DNA of 64,000 bases from WHSV01 sp050693935. Its GTDB lineage: Bacteria > Actinomycetota > CADDZG01 > WHSQ01. The translations under genes and the position numbers were made by a program. Location: contig JBOGWU010000277.1 in assembly GCA_050693935.1 (NCBI GenBank), positions 5,997 to 69,996 of the forward strand, in the 5' to 3' direction. Below the pieces are notes generated by a model, which saw only the letters and a program-made list of their open reading frames with translations, ran no database searches and had not been told where the DNA came from. Of the stretch, positions 34,779 through 43,808 are shown in pieces (positions within the stretch are counted from its first letter, which is position 1; each line of letters begins with the position of its first letter).

Positions 34779-36739
34779 TGTCTGACTCTTCGGGCCCTCT
34801 GGCTGCCGCACTGCAGGGGGTTCCGGTCGCCTTGGTGCTACTGCTGCTCGGTTATCTGATCGCCAGATCCCTCGTTTCCGACCAGCATCGGCGCACCGTC
34901 CTGCCGTGGGCACTCGCGCTGCCGTGCGTGACCGGCTTCGCTCTACTCCTCACTCTCGCCCACATGGCGACGGGCGGACGTGTGCTCGCGAATGCCCTCC
35001 TCGTTCGCGGCGTGACGGTAGCAGCCATCGTTGCGCTGGCGCTATGGCAGTGGCGCCCAAAGACAGAGCGTCCTCCGGACCGTCCCCACAGGGTCGCAGT
35101 CGTAGCAGCACTCGGTGTCGCCGGCGTCGGCCTGCTCCTGTGGAGCTATGCGGCCACCAGGATGATCCCTCTTCACTTCGCGCCCGATACCCGAGTGCAC
35201 ATGGGCTACGCGAACCTGTTGATCAACGGGTCGCCCACTCCCACCGCGGCGCTGTCGGGGGACATCCCAAATTTCTATCCGTGGCTCTTTCACGCGCTGG
35301 TCGCGTTCGTGGCGCGGCTGACTCCCGGCGGGAATGCCTTTCATGCCATGGTTCCGGTCCACTTTCTTTTCGTTGTGGGAGCCGTTCTGGCCCTGTTCGC
35401 TCTCGGTCAACGCTTGACGGGAAAGGTCGTCACCGGCTTGTGGGCCGCACTCTTCGGAGGGTTGGCCGGCGGCATTGGGTTTGTCGTTGCGCGGGGACCG
35501 GCGATAGTCACCTCGCCCCAGGGACCGCACTTGCTGGATTATCTGGGCGATCTCCTGCTGATCAGATCCCACAACTTTGCCCTCTCGAACCTCATTCCGC
35601 CCTTTCCTCGCGATCTGACCTACGCGCTGTTTCTCGCCTTCGTCCTGCTTCTGATGTGCGCGGTGCAAGAACGTTCGACCCCATTTCTGATCGGAGCGGG
35701 CGCGGTTCTGGGGGGGATTGGGCTCGCCGGCGGAGAGGCCCTGTTCGCCGGGTCGTCCGTGGCGTTACTCGTCATACTTGCGACCGGCCGCGACAACCTC
35801 CTTGTTCGGCTCATCGCCGTGGCGCTGCCCGCGGGAGTCATCTACGCCATCTGGGCGGCCCCCCTCTTTATCAACTACTTTCGCCATGACGGATTCTTCG
35901 ATATGTCCAGCCCTCCGCTCGAAATGCCGCTTTGGGCGATCGCAGCCTCTTGGGGAGTGAGTCTTCCATTCGGTATCTACGGAGCCGTGTGGATCCTCCC
36001 CAGGATTCGCGGCCACCCGGCGCTGACCGTCGCGGCGGCGGTCCTCGCCGGATCGATGGTCGTTCTCTTCGGGAGCGGTCTCATTCTCACGGTGCTGGGC
36101 GAGGGATTTGCTCCCCTGAGCCGGGCAAGTCGCTATTGGCCGTTGGTTCACGTTGGGGTCGTGCTCTTCGCTGCGATCGGCGCAACCGAGGTGCTTTCCA
36201 GATTTCGCAGGTGGCCTGCGCTGGCTTGGGTAACCGTGGCAGCGGTACTGCTTGTCGCCTTGCCGTCACCGGTGCTTATCCAACTTGCCTATCCGCAGCA
36301 CGTAAATTCGCCCCCTCTGGTTGCGCGGTCTCTCGTGGGCCAGCGCACGGTCCTCGAGGAACTCGACACACCCGAGGGCGTCGAGTGCACAATCGTTGCT
36401 CCGCAGTCGATCTCCCCGCTCATCTTCGCCTACGACGGCCACAGGATCGTGGCTATCATCCTGGGCCCGAAGCATAAGGACAACCTCGCGCGCGTGAGGT
36501 GGCGGGACATCTATCGAGTAACCGAGGACCTTTCCACTCGTTTCCGGGACAGCAAGACTCTGATGTCAGACAGTATCGGAGTCGGGCCTTGGCGAGAGCT
36601 CATAGCAAAGTACGGCGTCGATGCAATCGTGAAACGTGACGAGGGCCGAGGTGCCGCATCGTTCTCGGGACTGCCCGTCCGATCGGTCGCGACGGTGGAG
36701 GGCTGGGCCGTAGCGTGGGTTGACGACTGCCAAAGCTAG
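34778..36739 (+). CDS. large multi-pass membrane protein, GT-C-like
   Basis: This 653-residue protein starts at ATG 34778, sharing one base with the TAA of the upstream gene. Twelve or more hydrophobic helices run to about residue 520; the remaining 130 residues are soluble and lie outside. The loop FAPDTRVHMGYANLLINGSPTP (about 130-151) has a DxRxH pattern like the catalytic loop of GT-C transferases, and NFYPWLFHALVAF is typical of the same group. I cannot name the family. It is presumably a partner of the preceding GT-C protein in building the surface glycan. Confidence 0.75.
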   Translation: MSDSSGPLAAALQGVPVALVLLLLGYLIARSLVSDQHRRTVLPWALALPCVTGFALLLTLAHMATGGRVLANALLVRGVTVAAIVALALWQWRPKTERPPDRPHRVAVVAALGVAGVGLLLWSYAATRMIPLHFAPDTRVHMGYANLLINGSPTPTAALSGDIPNFYPWLFHALVAFVARLTPGGNAFHAMVPVHFLFVVGAVLALFALGQRLTGKVVTGLWAALFGGLAGGIGFVVARGPAIVTSPQGPHLLDYLGDLLLIRSHNFALSNLIPPFPRDLTYALFLAFVLLLMCAVQERSTPFLIGAGAVLGGIGLAGGEALFAGSSVALLVILATGRDNLLVRLIAVALPAGVIYAIWAAPLFINYFRHDGFFDMSSPPLEMPLWAIAASWGVSLPFGIYGAVWILPRIRGHPALTVAAAVLAGSMVVLFGSGLILTVLGEGFAPLSRASRYWPLVHVGVVLFAAIGATEVLSRFRRWPALAWVTVAAVLLVALPSPVLIQLAYPQHVNSPPLVARSLVGQRTVLEELDTPEGVECTIVAPQSISPLIFAYDGHRIVAIILGPKHKDNLARVRWRDIYRVTEDLSTRFRDSKTLMSDSIGVGPWRELIAKYGVDAIVKRDEGRGAASFSGLPVRSVATVEGWAVAWVDDCQS

Positions 36740-36818
36740 TCGCGCGGGTCGCTGGCTGCGACATGAGTCTGGCGATCCCTGGGGGACGAGATTCTCCCTA
36801 AAGCGGAGTCACACTGCC

Positions 36819-37769
36819 TCAGATACCCCGCGACTCGGAGGCTCCGAGCCCCCGGTACCACTCGGTCGTACGGCCCAGACCGTCCTTGACGTCGACGGCC
36901 ACCTGGAAGCCCAGCAGCCGGGTCGCCTTACTGATGTCCACAGAGCTCTTGTAGACCTCACCGGCACGGCGTTCTTCGAAGTGGATATCGACATCGGCCC
37001 CCGCCGCGTCGCGGACGATCTCGGCGATCTCGAGAATCGATGTCTGGACGCTGGTACCGAGTTGGAAGACCTCGCCGGCGACACCCTCGCTGGTCACGGC
37101 GCCGAAGATGCCCGCGCACAGGTCTTCGACGTAAATGAAATCGCGCGTCTGGGTGCCGTCACCGTAGATGTGCAGATCCTCACCATCAAGCGCTCGCGAG
37201 ATGAAGGCCGGAACCGCGTTCTTTGACTTGTGAGCGGAGAGAGGGCCGTAGACGTTCGAGAACCGAAGCGCGACAGTATCGAGGCCGAAGGAGCCGGCGT
37301 AGGCCTGGCAATAGGCCTCGCCTACCAACTTTCCGGCTCCGTAGGGCGACAGTGGACGAGCCACGATGTTCTCGTGGATCGGCGGAGTCACATCGCCGAC
37401 GGCCGCGCCCGAGGAGGCGAACACGAAGCGGCCGATCCCCCTGCTCCGGCACGCCTCGAGCACCCTGAAGGTGGTCTGGGCGTTTCCCTCGAAGTCGCGC
37501 ACCGGGTCCTCGACCGAGGGGGCCACCCCCGTCTCACTGGCGAGATGAACCACAGCATCCACATCCTCGAGCGCCGGTTCCAGGACGGCTGAATCACCCA
37601 CATCGCCCACGATGACCTCGGCCCGACCGTCGACCATTTCCTCCCGCCCGGTCCTGAGGTCGTCCACCACCCTCAGCCTCCACTCGGTGCGGTCCTTCAG
37701 GAACCTAACCAGGTTGGCCCCGATGAAGCCGCACCCCCCGGTAATCAACACGCGTCGCTCGTCACTCAT
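36819..37769 (-). CDS. NAD-dependent nucleotide-sugar epimerase/dehydratase (GalE-like)
   Basis: This extended SDR has 316 residues. GGCGFIGANL (11-20) binds NAD, ASSGAAVGD lies at the catalytic Ser/Thr region and SPYGAGK (about 147-153) is the YxxxK motif. RFSNVYGP and GDGTQTRDFIYV are typical for UDP-hexose 4-epimerases of the WbpP/GalE type. It is divergent from the DUF2304-GT2 gene (50 bases apart). It probably supplies UDP-galactose or UDP-GalNAc for the glycan, but substrate specificity is inference. Confidence 0.88.
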   Translation of the reverse strand: MSDERRVLITGGCGFIGANLVRFLKDRTEWRLRVVDDLRTGREEMVDGRAEVIVGDVGDSAVLEPALEDVDAVVHLASETGVAPSVEDPVRDFEGNAQTTFRVLEACRSRGIGRFVFASSGAAVGDVTPPIHENIVARPLSPYGAGKLVGEAYCQAYAGSFGLDTVALRFSNVYGPLSAHKSKNAVPAFISRALDGEDLHIYGDGTQTRDFIYVEDLCAGIFGAVTSEGVAGEVFQLGTSVQTSILEIAEIVRDAAGADVDIHFEERRAGEVYKSSVDISKATRLLGFQVAVDVKDGLGRTTEWYRGLGASESRGI

Positions 37770-37819
37770 ATAGATTCATCTCCTATGCAGGTCTTTTGTT
37801 CACCCCGGCCGGTGGCCGC

Positions 37820-38872
37820 ATGATCGTTCTGAGGATTCTCGGCTTCGCCGTCGCTGTGGTCTTGCTGATCCTAGCGGCGCGCGGCTTCGGCCGGCGCTCC
37901 CTGCGACTCCCCGACGCCCTCATCATGGCCGGAGTGGCGGTGGCGCTGGGCTTCGTGTCGCTGACCCCGAGCGCGGTGGACCCGCTGCTGCGCGAACTGG
38001 GTTTCCCTCCAGGGGATGCTCGCCGGGTCATCGGTGTGCTGGTGCTGTCCAACATCCTTGTGTTCGTGCTGCTGCTTCGTTCGTTCGCAAACACCGACAA
38101 GCTCGAGCGCCGCTTCGGGGACTTCGCCGACCGCATCGCCGCCCGTAGGTTCGCCGAGGAGTTCGGTCCCGATAAAAACCCCGCCGGCACCCAGAAGCTC
38201 GCGGTGGTGATTCCCGCTCTCAACGAGGAGGGCAGCCTTCCCGAGGTACTCGCTACGGTCCCCAAGAAGGTTCACGGACTCGGCGTCGAATGCATTGTCG
38301 TGTCCGATGGCTCGACCGACGCCACCGAAGAGGCAGCCCGGCTGCACGGCGCCCTGGTCGTGCGCAGGGACCTTCGCAGGGGTCAGGGCGCGGCGGTCGC
38401 CCTGGGATACCGGATCGGATTGCTGCGCGGCGCGGCGGTCGTCGCCACGCTCGACGCCGACGGCCAGTACGACCCCCTCGAGCTGCCGCAGCTCGTGAAG
38501 CCCATCCTCGACGGCGAGGCCGATGTGGTCCACGGGTCCCGCATCCTCGGCCGCTACGAGAGTCCGATCAAGGGTCGCCAGCAGGGCGTCAGGCTGTTCG
38601 CCTGGCTCACCTCGAGGCTGGCGCGCAGCCCGATCACCGATCCCGCCAGCGGCTTCCGCGCGTTCTCGCCCGACGCCCTCAAGGTGCTCGAGTTCCGTGA
38701 GAACCAGTTCCATGCCAGCGAGGTCACCATCGCGGCCAGCAAGCGGGACCTGCGTGTGAGAGAGGTCCCCTGCACCTTCCGCGAGCGCGCCGCCGGCACC
38801 ACCAAGAAACCGCCGTTCCTCAAGTACGGCTACGGCTACACGCGCTCACTCCTTCGCACCTGGCTCGGCTGA
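37820..38872 (+). CDS. membrane-anchored GT2 glycosyltransferase with DUF2304-like N-terminus
   Basis: This 350-residue protein has an N-terminal region of three hydrophobic helices plus a short coiled segment, like DUF2304, fused to a GT2 domain. The GT2 part starts at LAVVIPALNEEGSLPEV (about 125) and has VSDGSTD and TLDADGQYDP with DxD-type metal binding; TDPASGFRAFS is the acceptor-side motif of dolichol-phosphate-type transferases. DUF2304 proteins are often encoded separately next to such GT2 enzymes, so this is a natural fusion. ATG 37820 is preferred over TTG 37796 because it begins the first helix. Confidence 0.87.
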   Translation: MIVLRILGFAVAVVLLILAARGFGRRSLRLPDALIMAGVAVALGFVSLTPSAVDPLLRELGFPPGDARRVIGVLVLSNILVFVLLLRSFANTDKLERRFGDFADRIAARRFAEEFGPDKNPAGTQKLAVVIPALNEEGSLPEVLATVPKKVHGLGVECIVVSDGSTDATEEAARLHGALVVRRDLRRGQGAAVALGYRIGLLRGAAVVATLDADGQYDPLELPQLVKPILDGEADVVHGSRILGRYESPIKGRQQGVRLFAWLTSRLARSPITDPASGFRAFSPDALKVLEFRENQFHASEVTIAASKRDLRVREVPCTFRERAAGTTKKPPFLKYGYGYTRSLLRTWLG

Positions 38873-40237
38873 TGCTCCTCGGCGTCGCCTGAAGCGATCG
38901 AACAACGCGGACGCCCCCAGCGCGCCCGCCACTCCGGACAGCGGAACCGCCGGAATCACGTAGCGGAAGTGGTAGACGGCCACCATCGTGGGGATCAGGA
39001 GCAGCGCCAGCGCGGTGAGGGAGAAGAGCCAGCATTCCGGCGCCGGGCTGCGAGCCGATCCCGAGGAGGTTCCCAGCACGCCGCCCGCAAGGCCGACGAC
39101 CAACAACAGGGCCAGCAGAGGACCGTATGCGTAGGCCGCGTTCTGGTAGCGGCGGAGGAAGCTCGCGAGGCCCCGGTCGATGGTGAACTCTTCATCGATG
39201 CCGGAGCCGGGCGGGGGCCCTCCCTCGGCTCTGATCACCGGCGGGCGCGGATCGGCCTCCCGCAGGGTCCTCACGAAGCGCCATCGTTTGACGTTGGGCT
39301 CACGCGACTCCGGCGGGCTGGGTTCGAAATACCGCAGGAAGTCGACTCCCACCGCCCCCAGGTAGGCCCCCGGCATGCCGGTGATCATCAGCCTCGAATA
39401 GCGAATCAGCCTGGCGTTTCCCTGCGGACTGCCAAGCACCCTCTGGATCTCGAGGTCCGAGGTGAACACCCCCTTGGTGCCGGTGGTCGACGGCTCGACC
39501 TCGCAGAACTCGCGCAGATCTTCCGGCACTTCGACCTTGTCGCAGTCGGCGAACTCGACAACCCGTCCGAATAGAAAGAGTCCGTTGCGATCGGTGAGAC
39601 CCGCCGATCCCGTCTCCGATCGGAACCACATTCCGTAGACGGCCAGAGGTACAACAAAGCCCACGACCAGCGCCACCACCCGCGTCCAGCCGGCTTTTCG
39701 GAGCAGCAGGTAGAGCAGAACCGGAGCGACGACTACTCCGCCGATGAAACGCAGCAGTGCGCTGAGCCCGACGACCAAACCGCTCGCGCCCGCCCCAAAC
39801 CAGGACGGCCGCTCAGGCCAGGCCACAAGAAGCAGCGCTCCGACGACGAAGAGATTGAAGAACGCTTCCGTTAGAAGGTAGTGCTCGAGGTTCAAGATGA
39901 AGCCGTCGAGCAACGCCGGCACGGTCCCAAGCGCCGCGACCACGGCGGGTAACCCGAGCCTGCGCATGAAGGCGTAGAGCAGGATCGCCACCGCGATTCC
40001 GGCGAGGTGTTGGACCAGCGCGACCGGCACCAGGCTGCCTGTAGCCACCAGCGGCTTGATGAGCAGCGGGTACAGCACCGGCCGCAGGCCGGAGGCACCC
40101 ATCTCGATGGCCTGGTTCAGGTAGGCGTGGGTGTCCATCTGGAGCAACAACAAGGGCTGGTACGCCAGCATCACGATCACCCGCAACGCCACTCCGGCCG
40201 AAAGGACCACGGCGAAGGGCCAGTGTCCGGCCGGCAA
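38846..40237 (-). CDS. GT-C-like membrane protein
   Basis: This 463-residue protein has about ten hydrophobic helices and one long external loop (about 230-340) between helices. The first loop, QMDTHAYLNQAIEMG, contains the Asp expected for GT39/ArnT-like polyprenyl-phosphate sugar transferases. The TTG start at 40237 lies 10 bases after the stop of the upstream gene. It overlaps the 3' end of the convergent GT2 gene by 27 bases. Function as a glycosyltransferase is inferred from topology and neighbours. Confidence 0.78.
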   Translation of the reverse strand: MPAGHWPFAVVLSAGVALRVIVMLAYQPLLLLQMDTHAYLNQAIEMGASGLRPVLYPLLIKPLVATGSLVPVALVQHLAGIAVAILLYAFMRRLGLPAVVAALGTVPALLDGFILNLEHYLLTEAFFNLFVVGALLLVAWPERPSWFGAGASGLVVGLSALLRFIGGVVVAPVLLYLLLRKAGWTRVVALVVGFVVPLAVYGMWFRSETGSAGLTDRNGLFLFGRVVEFADCDKVEVPEDLREFCEVEPSTTGTKGVFTSDLEIQRVLGSPQGNARLIRYSRLMITGMPGAYLGAVGVDFLRYFEPSPPESREPNVKRWRFVRTLREADPRPPVIRAEGGPPPGSGIDEEFTIDRGLASFLRRYQNAAYAYGPLLALLLVVGLAGGVLGTSSGSARSPAPECWLFSLTALALLLIPTMVAVYHFRYVIPAVPLSGVAGALGASALFDRFRRRRGASAEPGAKE

Positions 40238-40247
40238 CTTGACGGAC

Positions 40248-40625
40248 CTAGTTATTCGGGGTCTCGGGCGGTGATTCGCGCAGGCGGCGTTCTAGATCGG
40301 CGATGGCCTGGTCGAGGTCCGCCCCCGGGGCCTTTCCCCGGCGCTGGTCGAAGTCACGCATCCGCTTTGGATAACCGATCACCTGTGCGTCGTACACGGG
40401 GATACCGCGCCGCTCGCAGAACTTGCGGCCGTGATCGCGGTCGCGGACCGGAGCGCGAGTGTGGTCGCCATCGCGATCGACCAGCAGCAGCGAGGTGGGA
40501 CTGGTGGGAGTTCGCGGTTCCAGGTACCCCTCCACGCCGCGATGCCCCGCCACCCACTCTTCGAGGTGACGGAGATCGGGGCCCTTCTTGCTGAAGAAGT
40601 TCCGAAAGCTGTCGCCGATTCCCAA
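40248..40625 (-). CDS. conserved actinobacterial protein of unknown function
   Basis: This 125-residue soluble protein has the pattern EEWVAGHRGVEGYLEPRT, then LLLVDRDGDHTRA, RKFCERRGIPVYDAQVIGYPKRMRD and a variable acidic tail. I recall the same arrangement in many actinobacterial proteins annotated only as hypothetical or oxidoreductase; no catalytic motif is evident. It is the first gene before the GT-C protein at 38846-40237 and may be co-transcribed with it. Confidence 0.82.
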   Translation of the reverse strand: MGIGDSFRNFFSKKGPDLRHLEEWVAGHRGVEGYLEPRTPTSPTSLLLVDRDGDHTRAPVRDRDHGRKFCERRGIPVYDAQVIGYPKRMRDFDQRRGKAPGADLDQAIADLERRLRESPPETPNN

Positions 40626-40652
40626 GTCCTAGCCGACTCCTTGGTGGACCAC

Positions 40653-41609
40653 TCAGCCCCTGCGGGACTTCACCTCATCGATCAACTGAGGAAGGATCTT
40701 CAGTGCATCCCCAACGATACCGAGGTCTGCGATCTGGAAGATGGGGGCTTCCTCGTCCTTGTTGATCGCGACGATCTTCTTTGCGCCCTTCATTCCGACT
40801 ATGTGCTGGGTGGCGCCGGAGATCCCGACGGCGAGATAGACGTTGGGTTTGACGGTGGTGCCGGTCTGTCCGATCTGCATCGCGTAGGGCACCCAACCCG
40901 AATCGACGACTGCTCGCGTCGCTCCGACCGCGGTGTTGCCAATGCTTTTGGCGAGTTGGTCGAGCAACTCGAAGTTGCCGGGCTCCTGCAGTCCCCGCCC
41001 GCCCGAGATCACCATGGCCGCCTCCTCGAGCTTCGGCCCGGAGGTCTCCTCCACGTGGCGCTCCACGCGCTTTGCCTTCTTGAGCTCGTCTGCGATCTCG
41101 ACGGTGACCGGCACCGTCTCGGTGGAGCCACCGACGGGGCTCGCCTCGAATGACTTGGGTCGCACGAGAACGAGCTTGGGCGAGCCATCGAGCTTGACGT
41201 CGACCAGCGTCGAACCGCCGAACACCTGGGTCTGCGCAGTGTCGGGGTCGATGATCTCGGAGACGTTGCTCATGAGCGTGGAGCCGGTCTTGGCGCTGAG
41301 ACGGCCCGCGATGTCGCGCGAGTCGTAGTTGGTCGCGAACAAGACGAGGTCAGGCGAGTGTTCCTCGACGAGTCGATACAGCGCCTCGGCCGCCGGTTGA
41401 GCGACGAAATCGGAGTAGACCGAGTCGTCCGAGGCGAAGACAGTGGTGGCGCCGTGCTCGCCGAGCTCCTTGGCCGCGTCGGTCGCGCCGGGGCCGAGTG
41501 CGACCGCCTCGACGTCGCCACCCAAGTCCCTCGCCTTGGCGAGGATCTCGAGAGCCGACGAGTCGACCGCGCCGTCGTGAAGCTCCGCGAAAACCCAAAT
41601 TTTTGACAT
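40653..41609 (-). CDS. etfA: electron transfer flavoprotein subunit alpha
   Basis: ETF-alpha accepts electrons from acyl-CoA and other dehydrogenases and holds FAD together with the beta subunit. The protein has 318 residues. The C-terminal FAD domain is complete: SGWVPYAMQIGQTGTTVKP, GISGATQHIVGMKGA and AINKDEEAPIFQIADLGIVGD. The start lies 3 bases after etfB ends. The neighbouring enoyl-CoA hydratase and the acyl-CoA mutase at 61627 fit an organism that oxidises fatty or branched acids. Confidence 0.97.
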   Translation of the reverse strand: MSKIWVFAELHDGAVDSSALEILAKARDLGGDVEAVALGPGATDAAKELGEHGATTVFASDDSVYSDFVAQPAAEALYRLVEEHSPDLVLFATNYDSRDIAGRLSAKTGSTLMSNVSEIIDPDTAQTQVFGGSTLVDVKLDGSPKLVLVRPKSFEASPVGGSTETVPVTVEIADELKKAKRVERHVEETSGPKLEEAAMVISGGRGLQEPGNFELLDQLAKSIGNTAVGATRAVVDSGWVPYAMQIGQTGTTVKPNVYLAVGISGATQHIVGMKGAKKIVAINKDEEAPIFQIADLGIVGDALKILPQLIDEVKSRRG

Positions 41610-41612
41610 GAG

Positions 41613-42380
41613 TTAGATCACCTTCGCTTCCTTGAGGAAGTCGGCGATGCGGGCCGCGCCCGAGCCGTCGTCGGCGACCACCTCGCCGGCCTTGCGCTCG
41701 GTGGCCTTGGCGATGTTGGCGATCGTCTGCTCGACCTTGACGTCGTCCCCGGAGAGTTCGAGGTCGGCGAGCGACCACTGCTCGACCGGCTTCTTCTTCG
41801 CCGCCATGATTCCCTTGAAGGAGGCGTAGCGCGGCTCGTTCACTCCCGCGGTCACGGTTATCAGCGCGGGAAGCGGCGACTCGACGACGTGGTACCCGTC
41901 GGCGGTCTGCCGGTCGATCTTGATGGACCCCTCGGCGCCCTCGATCTTCTTGACGAAGGTGAGCTGTGGCAGGGAGAGAAACTCGGCCAGGCTCGATGGC
42001 ATCGTGCCGGTGTAACCGTCGGTGGACTCCACTCCGGCGATCACCAGGTCGAATGCCCCGGCCTTGGTGATGGCCGCCCCCAGGACCCTGGCGGTTATCA
42101 GGGCGTCGGCCCCCGCCAGGCTCTCGTCGGTTACGAGCACACCCTTGTCCGCCCCCATCGACAAACCGCGCCGGATCGCCTCCATGGCGGTGGCCGGGCC
42201 CATCGAGACCAGGGTCACCTCGCCGCCGTGGGCCTCCTTGAGCTGAAGGCCGGCCTCGACGCCGAACTCGTCGCCGGGGTCGAGCACGCCCTGGACTCCG
42301 GCCCGTTTGAGGCGCTCGCCCTCCATCTCGCCGGGGAGGTTCGGATCGGGGATGTGTTTTACGCACACCGCGATGTTCAA
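41613..42380 (-). CDS. etfB: electron transfer flavoprotein subunit beta
   Basis: ETF-beta has 255 residues here and starts at TTG 42380, chosen because GGAGG is 5 bases upstream and (M)NIAVCVKHIPDPN is the family N-terminus; the frame is open to 42425 without such a site. AMP-binding features include DLVIAGVESTDGYTG and the C-terminal recognition segment. It pairs with etfA, which follows 3 bases later. Confidence 0.97.
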   Translation of the reverse strand: MNIAVCVKHIPDPNLPGEMEGERLKRAGVQGVLDPGDEFGVEAGLQLKEAHGGEVTLVSMGPATAMEAIRRGLSMGADKGVLVTDESLAGADALITARVLGAAITKAGAFDLVIAGVESTDGYTGTMPSSLAEFLSLPQLTFVKKIEGAEGSIKIDRQTADGYHVVESPLPALITVTAGVNEPRYASFKGIMAAKKKPVEQWSLADLELSGDDVKVEQTIANIAKATERKAGEVVADDGSGAARIADFLKEAKVI

Positions 42381-42440
42381 TTCGGCCTCCTTGTCATTTT
42401 TTGGGATGCGTGCTTGCAATAGCAAGCACCCTACCGCGGA

Positions 42441-43389
42441 TCAGCGCCGTGATGCGTACCGCTCCAGGCCCTCGCGCTCGGTCATCGCTCCGTCGCCGTC
42501 CTCCACCACCAGATCGAGGTGGGCCACCACCTCGGAAACGGCCAGGAAGCGCTCGTAGCCGGTCGCCTTGGGATAGAGCCGCGCGGCCAGCTCGAAGGGC
42601 GTCTGCCCCTTCGTATCGAGCGCCTGGGCCACCTTGACCTTGCGGCGCAGATGGTGGTCGATCGTGCGCTCGACCAACGGCTGGGGCTCACCGATCTGCT
42701 CGCCGTGGCCCGGATAGGCCAGGGTGAGCTCCATCTTCCCCATCGCCTCGAGCGAGTCGAGGTACTGGCGGAGCGAGCGTCGTCGCTCGGTGGGATCGTC
42801 GACGCTCGGCTCCATCAGTGGATTTCGGAGAGACGTGCGGCAGCAGCTGATCGCCGGCGAACAGCGTGCGACTGCCCGGCTCGAGATAGACCATGTGCCC
42901 GCCGGTGTGTCCGGGGCTGAAATGAGCCTCGAGGCAGAAGCCAGCGAACTCGAAGCGGTCGCCGGGCGCGACCGAAACGAGTTCCTCGTAGCGCAGCGGC
43001 GGCCGCGGCTCCTTTTTGCGCGCCTCGTCGAGCTTCAAGAGCATCTCCAGCGGGAAGCCCTGCGCAAGGAGCATGCGGCCCCAGTCCTCGCGCCGGTTCC
43101 CCCGCCGGAGCCGCGCTACCTCGGGGGCCGGGAAGTGGATCGTCGCTCCCGTTTTCTCGGCCACCGCGTGCATGAGTCCGAAGTGATCGGGATGTGCGTG
43201 CGTGATGACGATGCGTTCGAGCCGGTCCAGGTCGTCGCCGATGAGCTCGAAGAGGAGCTCCTCGGAGGCGGGCAGGTTGATGCCCGAGTCGATGAGCGTG
43301 ACCGGCTCGGCCTCGATCAGATAGGCATTGACGGGCCCGACTGCATAAGGGGTCGGCGTCTCCAGGCGCCGAACGGGAAGGGTAGACAC
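42441..43389 (-). pseudogene. metallo-beta-lactamase fold hydrolase, interrupted by one frameshift
   Basis: The N-terminal part (43389 to about 42826) has the zinc motif THAHPDHFG, GHTGGHMVYL and FAGDQLLPHVSP, then leaves frame. The C-terminal part (42815 to 42441) resumes with MEPSVDDPTE, YPGHGE (the last zinc His) and a winged-helix-like tail typical of the LACTB2/glyoxalase II-like group. Removing one A from the AAA at 42823-42825 (minus-strand reading) fuses them into about 315 residues. One short homopolymer indel suggests either a sequencing error or recent inactivation. GTG 43389 has no strong ribosome site. Confidence 0.8.
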
Positions 43390-43416
43390 TGCGACAGTCT
43401 AGGAGGCCGCCTCCGA

Positions 43417-43779
43417 CTAGTCCTTTCGCGGAGTCAGGATGCAGAACTCGTTGCCCTCGGGGTCGGCGAGCACCTGCCAGGTCACATCGGGGTCTTTGCT
43501 CTGTCCGATGTCGACGTGGGTGGCGCCGAGCTCGAGCACGCGGTCGACCTCGGCGGCCTGGTCATCCGGATTGAGGTCGAAGTGGATCCGGTTCTTGGCC
43601 GCTTTGGCATCGGGGACCTTGAGGAACAGAATCGCTACTCCTGCCTCATCCTGACGCTCGATGGCGACCTCGTCGTCAGAATCGAAGGTGATCTTGTAGT
43701 CGAGGACCTGGCTCCAGAAGTCCGCGAGTCGATGCGGGTCGGACGCATCGACGGTGACGGTATAAAGCTCGCTGCTCAC
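43417..43779 (-). CDS. VOC (glyoxalase/bleomycin resistance) superfamily protein
   Basis: This 120-residue protein starts at GTG 43779 with GGAGG 6 bases upstream. It has the paired beta-alpha-beta-beta-beta units of the VOC fold: LADFWSQVLDYKITF, RIHFDLNPDDQ, VDRVLELGATHVDIG and VLADPEGNEFCI, in which the final Glu is a usual metal ligand. No substrate can be inferred. It lies between the MBL gene and the enoyl-CoA hydratase on the same strand. Confidence 0.88.
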   Translation of the reverse strand: MSSELYTVTVDASDPHRLADFWSQVLDYKITFDSDDEVAIERQDEAGVAILFLKVPDAKAAKNRIHFDLNPDDQAAEVDRVLELGATHVDIGQSKDPDVTWQVLADPEGNEFCILTPRKD

Positions 43780-43808
43780 TGCATTCCTCCTTTTAGAGCG
43801 CGGTCTTA

